From a virus, in the IMG/VR virus record IMGVR_UViG_3300049595_001462, positions 1 through 25,155 of that record: a DNA stretch of 25,155 bases. One strand, written 5' to 3'. A program made the position numbers and the translations under genes. How positions within the stretch are numbered: position 1 is the first letter of the stretch; each line of letters starts with the position of its first letter. This document shows, one piece after another, positions 4,195 through 11,821 of the stretch. Under the pieces are notes generated by a model that was given only the letters and a program-made list of their open reading frames with translations, was not told the origin of the DNA and ran no database searches.

Positions 4195-6559
4195 CCTGTC
4201 AACGGCGCATAAGCTTGAGCTGCTGTCGCTGCTTGAGGAGAAGGACCGGCGGGCGCGTCAACGCAAGCTCTGGACCTATTACCCGGACACAGGCCCGCTA
4301 AGGCGCGAGCTATACAAAAAGCACTTAGCGTTCTTTGCTGCTGGCGTGACGCATCGTGAGCGCGCGGCGATGGCTGCTAACCGGGTTGGCAAGTCTGAGG
4401 GGATTGGAGCGTATGAGGTCACGCTACACCTGACGGGCCTTTATCCTGACTGGTGGCCCGGTCGGAGGTTCAAGAACCCTGTCAACGTGCTTTGCGGTGG
4501 TGACACGGGCACGACCACGCGAGACATCATCGTCGCCAAGCTGCTAGGCCCTGCGTCGGATCGCGGGACGGGCATGATTCCGGGTGAGTGCATCGAGAAG
4601 GTCCGGCCTAGCGCGGGCATCCCCGATGGCGTTGACTTCGCGGTCATCAAGCACGTCTCGGGCAAGTCGAGCATCGTCCAGTTCCGCTCATACGACCAAG
4701 GGCGCGAGGCATGGCAAGGGACGGAACGTGATGTCGTCTGGTTCGATGAGGAGCCGCCGGAAGCTGTTTACACCGAGGGGTTGCTCAGGACGCTGACGAC
4801 GAAGGGCATGGTGCTGGCGACCTTTACCCCGCTGCGGGGCCTGACAGACGTTGCGCTGGCCTTCCTGCCGGAGCATGGCGGCAAGTTCTGCGTCCAGATT
4901 GACTGGGATGAGGTTCCGCACCTTTCCGACGAGGACAAGGCGGACCTGATGAGTTCAATCCCGCCTTACCAGAGAGAGGCGAGAACGAAGGGCATCCCGG
5001 CGCTAGGGTCCGGCGTGATCTATCCGGTGGCCGAGTCCGCGTATCTAGTCGAGCCGTTTGAGATACCGCGACACTGGCCACGGGCGTTCGCGATGGACGT
5101 GGGCTGGAACCGGACGGCTGCGATCTGGGGCGCTTGGGATAGGCAGTCCGATGTCGTCTATCTGTATGATGAGCATTATCTAGGCGAAAGCCCTCCGCAG
5201 ATACACGGGGACGCGATCAAGGCTAGGGGCTGGTGGATACCGGGCGTGATTGACCCGGCTAGTTCAGGGTCTAATCAGAAAGACGGAACGGCGTTGAGGG
5301 ATGAGTATATTACCCTTGGGCTGGACTTGGAGAGCGCGGACAATACCGTTGAGGCGGGTATTCACGCGGTTTATAGACGTTTGGCGTCTGGTAGGTTAAA
5401 GGTCTTTAGAACGCTGCCTAACTTCATGTCTGAAATCAGGCTTTATCGCCGTGATGAGAAGGGCAAGATAGTGAAGGACCGCGATCACCTGATGGACTGC
5501 TTTACAGGCGACACGTTGGTACAGACGGAGGACGGTCCAGTTCCTATCATTGATCTGGTCGGGACGACTGGTCGCGTTGTTACTGTTGGCGGTGGCGTTG
5601 CTGAATACGAAGCCTGTCAGAAATACGGACACAGAAACACGGTTCGCCTGATTTTCGATGATGGGTCGGAAGTCAGATGCACGCCAGACCATCGCTTCCT
5701 TACGGAAGACGGATGGGTTGAGGCTGTTGATCTTGAGGGGATGCTTTGCGATACATACGATGTATCTAGCAGCATCGGGTCTAGCCAATGTCAGTCGTCG
5801 TCGTCTCACCAACCATTCAAGAGTTCGGCGGCAAACGATATTATCTGTGCGGAAAGTATTTCCAGCGCGACGGCTCGCGCCTTCATGTCGTTGTGTGGGC
5901 CAGCGCGAATGGTCCTGTCCCGGCTGGTCACCATGTCCACCACAAGGACGAAGACCGATCAAACAACCGGCTCGAAAATCTGGAGCTTCTCACCGCGTCG
6001 GAACACGTGTCGCATCACCAAAGCGGGCATAGTCGAGCGTTATCGCCGCTGGCGCTTAAGCGTGCTGCGGAGTGGCATGGGAGCGAAGCTGGCATTGAGT
6101 GGCATCGTCAACACTATCTCGACGTTGCTGACAGGATGCACGCGCGGGTCGCTCGCTCTTGCGACCAATGCGGCAAGGAATACGATGCCCCTGCTAATGG
6201 CGTGGCGCGGTTCTGTTCAGGCGCGTGCAAAACACGATGGCGCGTCAAGTCCGGGGTGGACGATGTATCGAGAGACTGCGCGTCATGCGGTTCTGTCTTC
6301 ACCGTCAACAAGTATGTATCGCGCCAGCATTGCTCCAAAGATTGCGCCAAAGCGCTGCGTGAGCGTAAGCGAAGCGGGCAAAGCTGATGTTTACTGCCTG
6401 ACGGTTCCCTCAACGGCGGCTTTCGTGTTAGGAAACGGCGTGACGGTTCACAACTGCGCTAGGTATCTGATCATGTCGGGAATGGCGCGGGCGATGACGG
6501 AACCTGTAGAGCATTACCAAGCGCCAGTGCGCGGTCAATCCAGCGTGACGGGATACTAG
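4184..6559 (+). CDS. terL: Terminase large subunit precursor, interrupted by an intein
   Basis: The 791-residue precursor encodes the packaging ATPase-nuclease. The ATPase domain shows a variant Walker A AANRVGKS (residues 64-71), Walker B VVWFDEE (184-190) and coupling motif ATFTPLRG (212-219). The RNase H-like nuclease has aspartates in FAMDVGW (D305), VIDPAS (D357) and DHLMD (D434/D438). Cys439 begins an intein of 319 residues ending VHN at 757. Cys758 is the +1 extein residue, giving a spliced protein of 472 aa with a restored DHLMD-CARYL junction, a normal TerL length. Splicing is therefore needed to complete the nuclease region. The gene overlaps terS and abuts the portal ATG. Confidence 0.95.
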   Translation: MLADLSTAHKLELLSLLEEKDRRARQRKLWTYYPDTGPLRRELYKKHLAFFAAGVTHRERAAMAANRVGKSEGIGAYEVTLHLTGLYPDWWPGRRFKNPVNVLCGGDTGTTTRDIIVAKLLGPASDRGTGMIPGECIEKVRPSAGIPDGVDFAVIKHVSGKSSIVQFRSYDQGREAWQGTERDVVWFDEEPPEAVYTEGLLRTLTTKGMVLATFTPLRGLTDVALAFLPEHGGKFCVQIDWDEVPHLSDEDKADLMSSIPPYQREARTKGIPALGSGVIYPVAESAYLVEPFEIPRHWPRAFAMDVGWNRTAAIWGAWDRQSDVVYLYDEHYLGESPPQIHGDAIKARGWWIPGVIDPASSGSNQKDGTALRDEYITLGLDLESADNTVEAGIHAVYRRLASGRLKVFRTLPNFMSEIRLYRRDEKGKIVKDRDHLMDCFTGDTLVQTEDGPVPIIDLVGTTGRVVTVGGGVAEYEACQKYGHRNTVRLIFDDGSEVRCTPDHRFLTEDGWVEAVDLEGMLCDTYDVSSSIGSSQCQSSSSHQPFKSSAANDIICAESISSATARAFMSLCGPARMVLSRLVTMSTTRTKTDQTTGSKIWSFSPRRNTCRITKAGIVERYRRWRLSVLRSGMGAKLALSGIVNTISTLLTGCTRGSLALATNAARNTMPLLMAWRGSVQARAKHDGASSPGWTMYRETARHAVLSSPSTSMYRASIAPKIAPKRCVSVSEAGKADVYCLTVPSTAAFVLGNGVTVHNCARYLIMSGMARAMTEPVEHYQAPVRGQSSVTGY
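5498..6454 (+). mobile_element. TerL intein with a nested out-of-frame endonuclease
   Basis: Intein residue 1 is Cys (5498-5500) in block A CFTGDTLV. Block B is TPDH (intein residues 62-65) within VRCTPDHRFLTEDG, and WVEAVDL follows. Block F is VYCLTVPSTAAFVL and block G is VTVHN, followed by Cys+1 (6455). All residues expected for class 1 splicing are present. Splicing blocks occupy only intein residues about 1-97 and 297-319. The 200 codons between read as Ser/Arg/Thr-rich low-complexity sequence in the TerL frame, because the real coding signal there is the HNH gene in the -1 frame (5788-6387). The insertion point, directly after the nuclease DHLMD motif, is typical of inteins that target conserved active-site DNA. 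Confidence 0.93.
5788..6387 (+). CDS. HNH homing endonuclease nested out of frame in the TerL intein
   Basis: This complete 199-aa ORF lies in the -1 frame relative to terL. Residues about 14-77 match the HNH_3 type: GGKRYYLCGKYF, RLHVVVW (31-37), GHHVHHKDEDRSNNRLENLE (48-67) with catalytic-type His51/His52 and Asn59/Asn60/Asn64, and H73/H76/H77. Two zinc fingers follow: C125-C128-C143-C147 and C164-C167-C182-C186. An in-frame TAG at 5782-5784 lies just before the ATG, so it is not fused to the upstream intein. The Shine-Dalgarno is poor (GGG at 5777-5779). It ends just before intein block F. The product presumably cleaves intein-less terL alleles. Confidence 0.92.
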   Translation: MSVVVVSPTIQEFGGKRYYLCGKYFQRDGSRLHVVVWASANGPVPAGHHVHHKDEDRSNNRLENLELLTASEHVSHHQSGHSRALSPLALKRAAEWHGSEAGIEWHRQHYLDVADRMHARVARSCDQCGKEYDAPANGVARFCSGACKTRWRVKSGVDDVSRDCASCGSVFTVNKYVSRQHCSKDCAKALRERKRSGQS

Positions 6560-8536
6560 ATGAGCATGGTCGAAGACTACGGCGGCGAATACGAAGCGCT
6601 TGAGCCGGAAGAGGTCGAGGGGATGCCGGAAGGCGTCGATCTGGACGATGCCGGTGGGCCGGAGGATGAGCGCCCGCTTGTTCTGCTGCTCGCTGCGTCC
6701 ACTGGCGATGTGTCGGACATCATCATCAAGTATCTAGGCGAGACGGCACTGACCACGCTTGGTTCGCAATGCGTTGAAGACTGGCGCATGGACGATGTGG
6801 CGCGGAATCAGTGGAAGACGCAGACAGAAGCCGCCTTGGCTGCTGCGGCTCAAGATACTCCGGACGATAAGACCTATCCCTTCGACAGGTCAGCGAACGT
6901 GCAATACCCGCTGGTGACGGTGGCGTCGCAACAGTTCGCGGCGAGGGCTTATCCGGCCATTGTGAAGCCGGGCGATGCGGTGAGCGTGGCGGTTCTCGGT
7001 CGGGATGAATCAGGCCAGAAGCAGGCGCGGGCTGACCGGGTTAAGGATTACCTGAACTATCAGCTTTTCTACCGGATTGCCGATTGGGAAGGCGATACGG
7101 ACGTTCTGCTTAACCAGTTGCCGATTAGCGGATGCGGGTTCCGCAAGGTCTATTACGACCCGCACAAGCGCCGCCCTTGCAGCGAGTTCGTGAACGCCCT
7201 TCATCTGACGGTGCCAAGCGATGCTAGGTCGCTGAAAGAAGCGCCCCGGATTACGCAGGACTTCGAGGTCTTCCCCTATCAGGTGAGCGAGCGCCAGCGG
7301 TCGGGGATGTATCGTGATGTTGAGCTTTTGCTTGACGGGAACGAGGACGATCAAGCGCCGCGCCAGTTCATTGAGCAACATCGCTTGCATGATCTGGATG
7401 GAGACGGGGTTGAAGAGCCTTACGTCATCACGGTTGACGTTGAGTCGTCGGAGGTCATGCGGATTGAGGCGGCTTATGATGAGCTTGACCTAGAGATTGC
7501 GGAGGATGGCCAGACGGTCATTCGGATTGAGCGGTGGTGTCCGTTCGTCAAGTATAGCTTCCTGCCGGACCCTAAAGGCGGGTTCTATGACATCGGGTTT
7601 GGGCACTTGCTGGCCCCGATCAATGCGGTGGTCAATACGATCATCAATCAACTTCTGGACGCTGGCCATGCACAGGTTGCGGGCGGTGGGTTCCTTGCGG
7701 CAGGTCTGAGGCTTCAAGGGTCTGGGCAGACGAACGTGCTGCGGTTTAGCCCGTCTGAATACAAGGTGGTGAACGCGCCGGGCGGGGACATCGCCAAGGC
7801 GATCTATGAGCGGCCCATGCCCTCGCCTAGCCCTGTCCTGTTTGAGCTTCTGGGTATGCTCATGGACGCGGCGAAGGACATTTCGGCAGTTAAGGATGTG
7901 CTGACCGGCGAGGCGGGCAAGTCACAGACGGCCACGGCGACCTTGGCCCTGATCGAGCAAGGGCTTCAGACGTTCACGGCGATTTACAAGCGGATTTACC
8001 GAGCGGCAAAGCAAGAGTTCCAACTGCTGTATGACTGCGTGTCGAGGTACGGCGACCCGGACGAGTATGCGCGGGTTCTGGACATTCCCGGTGCCACGCT
8101 GGCGGCAGACTTCAACGAGGCTGATCTCGATATTCAGCCGGTCGCGGACCCTGCCTCGGTGACGAATATGCAGCGGATGGCCAAGGCCGGGTTCCTGCAA
8201 GGGTTCCTTGGCAAAGGGCTGAACGACGAGGAAATCCTCAAGCGCATCTTTGAGGCTGCGGGCATTCCTGATGTCGAGAAACTGTTTCCGCCTAAGCCTG
8301 ATGGCCCTCCCCCACCTAACCCGCTGACGATTGCGGACATTCGGGAGAAGGAAAGCAAGGCCGGTCTGAACGAGGCCACGGCGGCAAAGAATCGCGCTGA
8401 TGCGATGGATAAGCTCTCCCTAGTGGCAGAGCGAGGAGTGATGAATGGAACTGGAGGACTGGGAACAGTGGCGCAACCACCCGGTGACGGAATGGGTGCT
8501 GTCGGCCCTGAACAAGGCGGCTTCGGCCCAGCTTGA
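6560..8536 (+). CDS. Portal protein
   Basis: The 658-aa length, position directly after terL, and architecture match P22-like portals of short-tailed phages. The acidic N-terminus is followed by an alpha/beta body (YPFDRSANVQYPLVTVASQQ; KVYYDPHKRRP). A middle region DPKGGFYDIGFGHLLAPINA is followed by the long helix region NTIINQLLDAGHAQVA. SQTATATLALIEQGLQTFTA is typical of the segment near the portal tunnel and crown. The proline-rich FPPKPDGPPPPNP comes near the end. The portal forms the dodecameric ring through which TerL pumps DNA. ATG 6560 immediately follows the terL stop. The C-terminal 92 nt overlap the next gene. Confidence 0.88.
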   Translation: MSMVEDYGGEYEALEPEEVEGMPEGVDLDDAGGPEDERPLVLLLAASTGDVSDIIIKYLGETALTTLGSQCVEDWRMDDVARNQWKTQTEAALAAAAQDTPDDKTYPFDRSANVQYPLVTVASQQFAARAYPAIVKPGDAVSVAVLGRDESGQKQARADRVKDYLNYQLFYRIADWEGDTDVLLNQLPISGCGFRKVYYDPHKRRPCSEFVNALHLTVPSDARSLKEAPRITQDFEVFPYQVSERQRSGMYRDVELLLDGNEDDQAPRQFIEQHRLHDLDGDGVEEPYVITVDVESSEVMRIEAAYDELDLEIAEDGQTVIRIERWCPFVKYSFLPDPKGGFYDIGFGHLLAPINAVVNTIINQLLDAGHAQVAGGGFLAAGLRLQGSGQTNVLRFSPSEYKVVNAPGGDIAKAIYERPMPSPSPVLFELLGMLMDAAKDISAVKDVLTGEAGKSQTATATLALIEQGLQTFTAIYKRIYRAAKQEFQLLYDCVSRYGDPDEYARVLDIPGATLAADFNEADLDIQPVADPASVTNMQRMAKAGFLQGFLGKGLNDEEILKRIFEAAGIPDVEKLFPPKPDGPPPPNPLTIADIREKESKAGLNEATAAKNRADAMDKLSLVAERGVMNGTGGLGTVAQPPGDGMGAVGPEQGGFGPA

Positions 8537-8678
8537 CGGTTGGGTAGCAGCGTCGTGGGAGGCGGGTGAGAGCGACCCGCTGTTGCTTACGACGCTTAGA
8601 ACACGGGCAGACGCATATCGCGCACTGTCTGAAATAGCCCTCGAAGATGTGAGGAAGATGCATGATTCGACCGATTGA
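8445..8678 (+). CDS. 77-aa protein starting inside the portal gene
   Basis: ATG 8445 has an excellent Shine-Dalgarno GAGGAG (8433-8438), although both lie within the last 92 nt of the portal frame. The protein begins MELEDWEQWRNHPVTEWVL and continues helical, tryptophan- and alanine-rich, with LRTRADAYRALSEIALEDV near the end. Small acidic helical proteins of this form commonly follow portal genes in podoviruses. It may be a head accessory protein; function unproven. It overlaps the GroES-like gene by 17 nt. Confidence 0.8.
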   Translation: MELEDWEQWRNHPVTEWVLSALNKAASAQLDGWVAASWEAGESDPLLLTTLRTRADAYRALSEIALEDVRKMHDSTD

Positions 8679-8958
8679 ATACAACGTGCTGGTTCGGCCT
8701 GATGCGGCAGAACAAAAGACCAAGGGAGGGATTATCCTCTCTGACCAGACAGTAGAGAGCGACAAACACGCGCAACAGCGTGGGGTTATTGTCTCTATGT
8801 CCCCGGCGGCTTTCGATTATGCGGAGTGGCCGGAAGGTGGGAAACCTGAAATCGGTGACCGGGTATTGTTTGCCCGATACGACGGCATTCTGGTGAAGGA
8901 TGGCGAGGATGAATTCCGCCTTGTGAAAGACAAGGCGATTGCAGCGGTGATCGAATGA
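8662..8958 (+). CDS. GroES-type co-chaperonin
   Basis: The 98-aa length equals that of bacterial Cpn10. It shows the N-terminal strand IRPIEYNVLVRPD, a mobile loop at residues about 17-30 with the GroEL-contacting GGIIL (22-26), the strand GVIVSMSP, and the conserved IGDRVLFARYDG (64-75) before a C-terminal strand KAIAAVIE. It probably forms a heptameric lid that pairs with host GroEL to fold the capsid protein, the role of T4 gp31. No groEL partner gene is present in the window. Shine-Dalgarno GAGGAAG precedes ATG 8662. Confidence 0.93.
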   Translation: MIRPIEYNVLVRPDAAEQKTKGGIILSDQTVESDKHAQQRGVIVSMSPAAFDYAEWPEGGKPEIGDRVLFARYDGILVKDGEDEFRLVKDKAIAAVIE

Positions 8959-9728
8959 CCGACGTTCAAATGGCTCCAGAGGCTCAAGAGGCCCCCGCTC
9001 CTGATGTAGCGGCCCCTGACATCCCGAATGACGCTCCTGCCCGTGAGGCGGCGTCTCCGCCCGATCTGGAGGCCCTTGCGAGGGAAATGGGTTGGCGTCC
9101 AAAGGAAGACTGGAAAGGCGACGACTCCGGCTGGCGTGATGCCGGGGAGTTCGTCAAGCATACGGTCGATGCAAACCGGACGCTAAAGCGCGAGCTTGGC
9201 GAGGTGAAGGACACGATCAAGGGTCTGTCGAAGACCAATGAGAAAATCCTTCAACGGGAACTGGATAAGCAGCGTGTGGCCCTAGAGCGCAAGTTCGCTC
9301 AAGCGGTGGATGCGAACGATCCGACCGAGGCCCGCCGTGTCTCTGCGGAGATTGATGCTCTTGAACGCCAGCCGGTCCAGCAGGACTACAAGGCCAAGTT
9401 CAAGGCGGACAATCCGTGGTTCGGTGATGACAAGGAAGCGACGGCTTACGCGACTGCGATGGCTGGCGTTGCCGCGTCGGAAGGTAAAGACCCGGACGCT
9501 CAACTGGCCTATGCGGCTGAGAAGGTCAGAAAGCGGTTCCCTGAGCTGTTTGATGCGAAGCCGGTGCAACGCAATGCCCCGTCCGTAGAGGGTGGCCAGC
9601 GTGGCGCTCCCCCGCCGAAGAAAACCTATCCCCCGGCTGTTCTGAACGCCGCCCGCCAAGCCGTTGAGCGCAAGCGGGCCGATAGCGTTCAAGAATACCT
9701 TGCCATGTACGATGCGGAGATGCGCTGA
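8955..9728 (+). CDS. Scaffold-like protein
   Basis: The 257-aa protein has an Ala/Pro/acidic disordered N-terminus, the segment LAREMGWRPKEDWKGDDSGW, and a long charged coiled coil (residues about 70-140, with LKRELGEVKDTIKGLSKTNE). Its C-terminus is basic and helical (ARQAVERKRADSVQEYLAMY), the usual form of a scaffold domain that grips the coat protein. Position between the portal and coat genes fits scaffolding function. Assignment is by architecture and context. Confidence 0.75.
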   Translation: MTDVQMAPEAQEAPAPDVAAPDIPNDAPAREAASPPDLEALAREMGWRPKEDWKGDDSGWRDAGEFVKHTVDANRTLKRELGEVKDTIKGLSKTNEKILQRELDKQRVALERKFAQAVDANDPTEARRVSAEIDALERQPVQQDYKAKFKADNPWFGDDKEATAYATAMAGVAASEGKDPDAQLAYAAEKVRKRFPELFDAKPVQRNAPSVEGGQRGAPPPKKTYPPAVLNAARQAVERKRADSVQEYLAMYDAEMR

Positions 9729-10285
9729 TGGCTCGCCCTTACAACAGAAAGCCCAAGATGACCGAAGCCGCTACGCCGCAACCGGCCCCGACGACCATTG
9801 ATCCGTCTGTTCTGAACGAAGCAATGCCCGCGCCGAAACCGGAAGCCAAGTCGTCTGGTATCTCGCCGCGTCGTCTTCAAGAGATGCGCGAAAGGCGTGA
9901 GCGCAGTAACGGAACGCTTGACACCATGACGGTCATGCGCCTTGGCTTGCCCGAGGAAGTAATCCGTGATAACGCTGATTGCGAGCTTCGATGGGTCAAC
10001 GATGAAGGTGGCCGAATCGAACAACTGACCCAGAGGAACTACTATGATGTGGTTGAAGGGGTCGAGGGACGGACTGTAGGCACAAGTGCCACGGGCGTTC
10101 CCATAGTCGCTAGACTCCTTCGGAAACCCAAGGAGTTCGCGGTAGAGGACCGGAAAGCCAAGCTGGACCGTCTCAATCAAGTTGAGAAGGCTGCGCTTCA
10201 GGGTGAAGGTTCGGGGGCCTCGGCTCCATCTCCTGCGGGCATCTACGCCCCTTCCGATAACACCATCAGGGGCTTCAAGCCCTAA
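9728..10285 (+). CDS. Hypothetical 185-aa structural-region protein
   Basis: ATG overlaps the scaffold stop (TGATG). A proline/alanine-rich start is followed by SPRRLQEMRERRERSNG and the folded segment LGLPEEVIRDNADCELRWVN. A small beta region (YYDVVEG, PIVARLLRKPKEF) leads into a basic helix (EDRKAKLDRLNQVEKAALQG). Proteins of this outline recur in podovirus head modules, but I know of no established role. A second assembly factor or minor virion protein is possible. Confidence 0.7.
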   Translation: MARPYNRKPKMTEAATPQPAPTTIDPSVLNEAMPAPKPEAKSSGISPRRLQEMRERRERSNGTLDTMTVMRLGLPEEVIRDNADCELRWVNDEGGRIEQLTQRNYYDVVEGVEGRTVGTSATGVPIVARLLRKPKEFAVEDRKAKLDRLNQVEKAALQGEGSGASAPSPAGIYAPSDNTIRGFKP

Positions 10286-10299
10286 AGGAGTCTTTTCCT

Positions 10300-10881
10300 A
10301 TGGCTAACGTCAATTCTCCGTATGGGCTGCGGCCTGTACGCGAGCGTGACGGTTCTCCCTACAGCGGCGCTGCCAATACGTATTACGTCCCCTCGACGGA
10401 TGCGACGGCGCTGTTCATCGGTGATCCTGTCATTCTCGCTGGCTCGGCTGATGACTCGGGCGTGGCCCCGACCGTCACCCGCGCTACCGCTGGCGCAACC
10501 AACCGCATTACGGGCGTTGTGGTGGGCTTTCAGCCTAACCCGGCGTTTGTGCCGTTCGGTTATCGTCCGGCTTCGACCGAGATGTATGTTCTGGTCGCTG
10601 ATGACCCAGACATCGAATACGCGATTCAGGCGGATGCTGACGGCATTGCCGCTGTACAGATTGGCCTCAACGCCAACCTGACGGCGGGTTCTGGTTCGAC
10701 GGCAACGAAGCGTTCGGGCTTTATTCTGGACGGTTCCACGCCTGCTGCCGATGCGACGTTCCAACTGCGCATTCTCGGCCTTGAGCCGCAAATCAATAAC
10801 GAGGTCGGGGCTTATGCTGACGTTCTCGTTCGTATCAACCTGCCGACCGAAGCTGGCGTCGCCAGCGGCCTTGGCATTTAA
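10300..10881 (+). CDS. Capsid-associated structural protein (possible decoration protein)
   Basis: The 193-aa beta-rich protein begins MANVNSPYGLRPVRERDGSP and contains NTYYVPSTDATALFIGDPV, a pattern frequent in proteins encoded directly upstream of phage coat genes. Shine-Dalgarno AAGGAG lies before ATG 10300. A head decoration or stabilisation role is suggested by size, beta-strand content and position, but not proven. Confidence 0.7.
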   Translation: MANVNSPYGLRPVRERDGSPYSGAANTYYVPSTDATALFIGDPVILAGSADDSGVAPTVTRATAGATNRITGVVVGFQPNPAFVPFGYRPASTEMYVLVADDPDIEYAIQADADGIAAVQIGLNANLTAGSGSTATKRSGFILDGSTPAADATFQLRILGLEPQINNEVGAYADVLVRINLPTEAGVASGLGI

Positions 10882-10896
10882 GGGAGGGCTTGATCA

Positions 10897-11811
10897 ATGG
10901 CTGTGATTACACGCTCTAATCATCCCGACGCGCTATGGCCCGGCGTAAAGCTGTGGTTCGGTAAGGAGTACGGGAAGTATCCCAAGCTCTACACCCAGTT
11001 CTTCGACAAGGAGAAGTCGGACAAGGCTTGGGAATACCTGATTGAAGCCACTGGCTTTGGTCTGGCCCCGGTCAAGACCGAAGGCGCGTCGATTGCTTAC
11101 GACTCGGATCAGCAGGGCTACAAGAACACCCTGTACCATGTCGTTTACGGTCTGGGTTACATCGTGACCCGCGAGGAGCAAGAGGACGACCTGTATCGGG
11201 AAGTCTCCGAAACCCGCGCGTCGTCGCTGGCCTTCTCCATGTCCACGACCATTGAGATTGTTCACGCGAACATTCTCAACCGTGGTTTCACCGGCGGCGC
11301 TTATGCCGGTGGTGACGGTGTGGCGCTTTTCTCGACCGATCACCCGACGCTTTCGGGCAATCAGGCCAACACGCTTGCCGCTGCTGCGGACCTTTCGGAA
11401 GCCTCGCTTGAGGATGCCATCAAGGTTCTGATGCAGATGCGCAACTCGCGCGGCCTGAACATTCCGGTTGCCCCGACGAAGCTGATGGTCAATCCGACCG
11501 AAGCCTTCAACGCGGAACGGATCATCAAGTCGAACCTGCGTCCGGGCACTGCGAACAATGACATCAATGCCATTCGTTCGATGGGCCTGCTTCAGGACGG
11601 CTATGTCTCGAACCCCTATCTGACGGACCTCGATTCGTGGTTCCTGAAGACGGACGTTCCGGGTGGCCTGAAGTCGATGTGGCGTCGTGAAGTCGAGCTT
11701 GAGCGCGACAACGACTTCGACACCGAGAACCTGAAGGCCAAGGCAACCGCTCGTTTCGTCCCCGGATGGGGCGACTGGCGGGGCTGTTTTGGGGTGGCCG
11801 GGGCGGCTTAG
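10897..11811 (+). CDS. Major capsid protein (Mu gpT-like)
   Basis: The 304-aa protein carries features of the Mu-type major head family. Residues 66-106 include IAYDSDQQGYKNTLYHVVYG and YIVTREEQEDDLY. The segment VALFSTDHPTLSGNQANTL starts at residue 142. LEDAIKVLMQMRNSRGLNIP leads to PTKLMVNPTEAFNAERII, the usual P-domain run. An HK97 fold is expected from the family. Shine-Dalgarno GGGAGGG lies before ATG 10897. The gene ends in tandem TAG TAG stops (11809-11814), a safeguard often seen in highly expressed genes, and is followed by a strong hairpin at 11822-11870. Confidence 0.92.
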   Translation: MAVITRSNHPDALWPGVKLWFGKEYGKYPKLYTQFFDKEKSDKAWEYLIEATGFGLAPVKTEGASIAYDSDQQGYKNTLYHVVYGLGYIVTREEQEDDLYREVSETRASSLAFSMSTTIEIVHANILNRGFTGGAYAGGDGVALFSTDHPTLSGNQANTLAAAADLSEASLEDAIKVLMQMRNSRGLNIPVAPTKLMVNPTEAFNAERIIKSNLRPGTANNDINAIRSMGLLQDGYVSNPYLTDLDSWFLKTDVPGGLKSMWRREVELERDNDFDTENLKAKATARFVPGWGDWRGCFGVAGAA

Positions 11812-11821
11812 TAGCCCCGCG

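Noticed and set aside
5396-5962. 188-codon minus-strand frame across the start of the intein
   Set aside because: It covers both extein and intein DNA without respecting the splice boundary and shows no domain; the two plus-strand frames explain this region.
5788-6387. Treating the HNH region as a simple in-frame intein endonuclease broken by sequencing error
   Set aside because: Not excluded, but less likely: it needs two compensating indels. The HNH frame has a stop immediately before its ATG and a natural-looking basic C-terminus and stop, and the splicing frame is intact on both sides.
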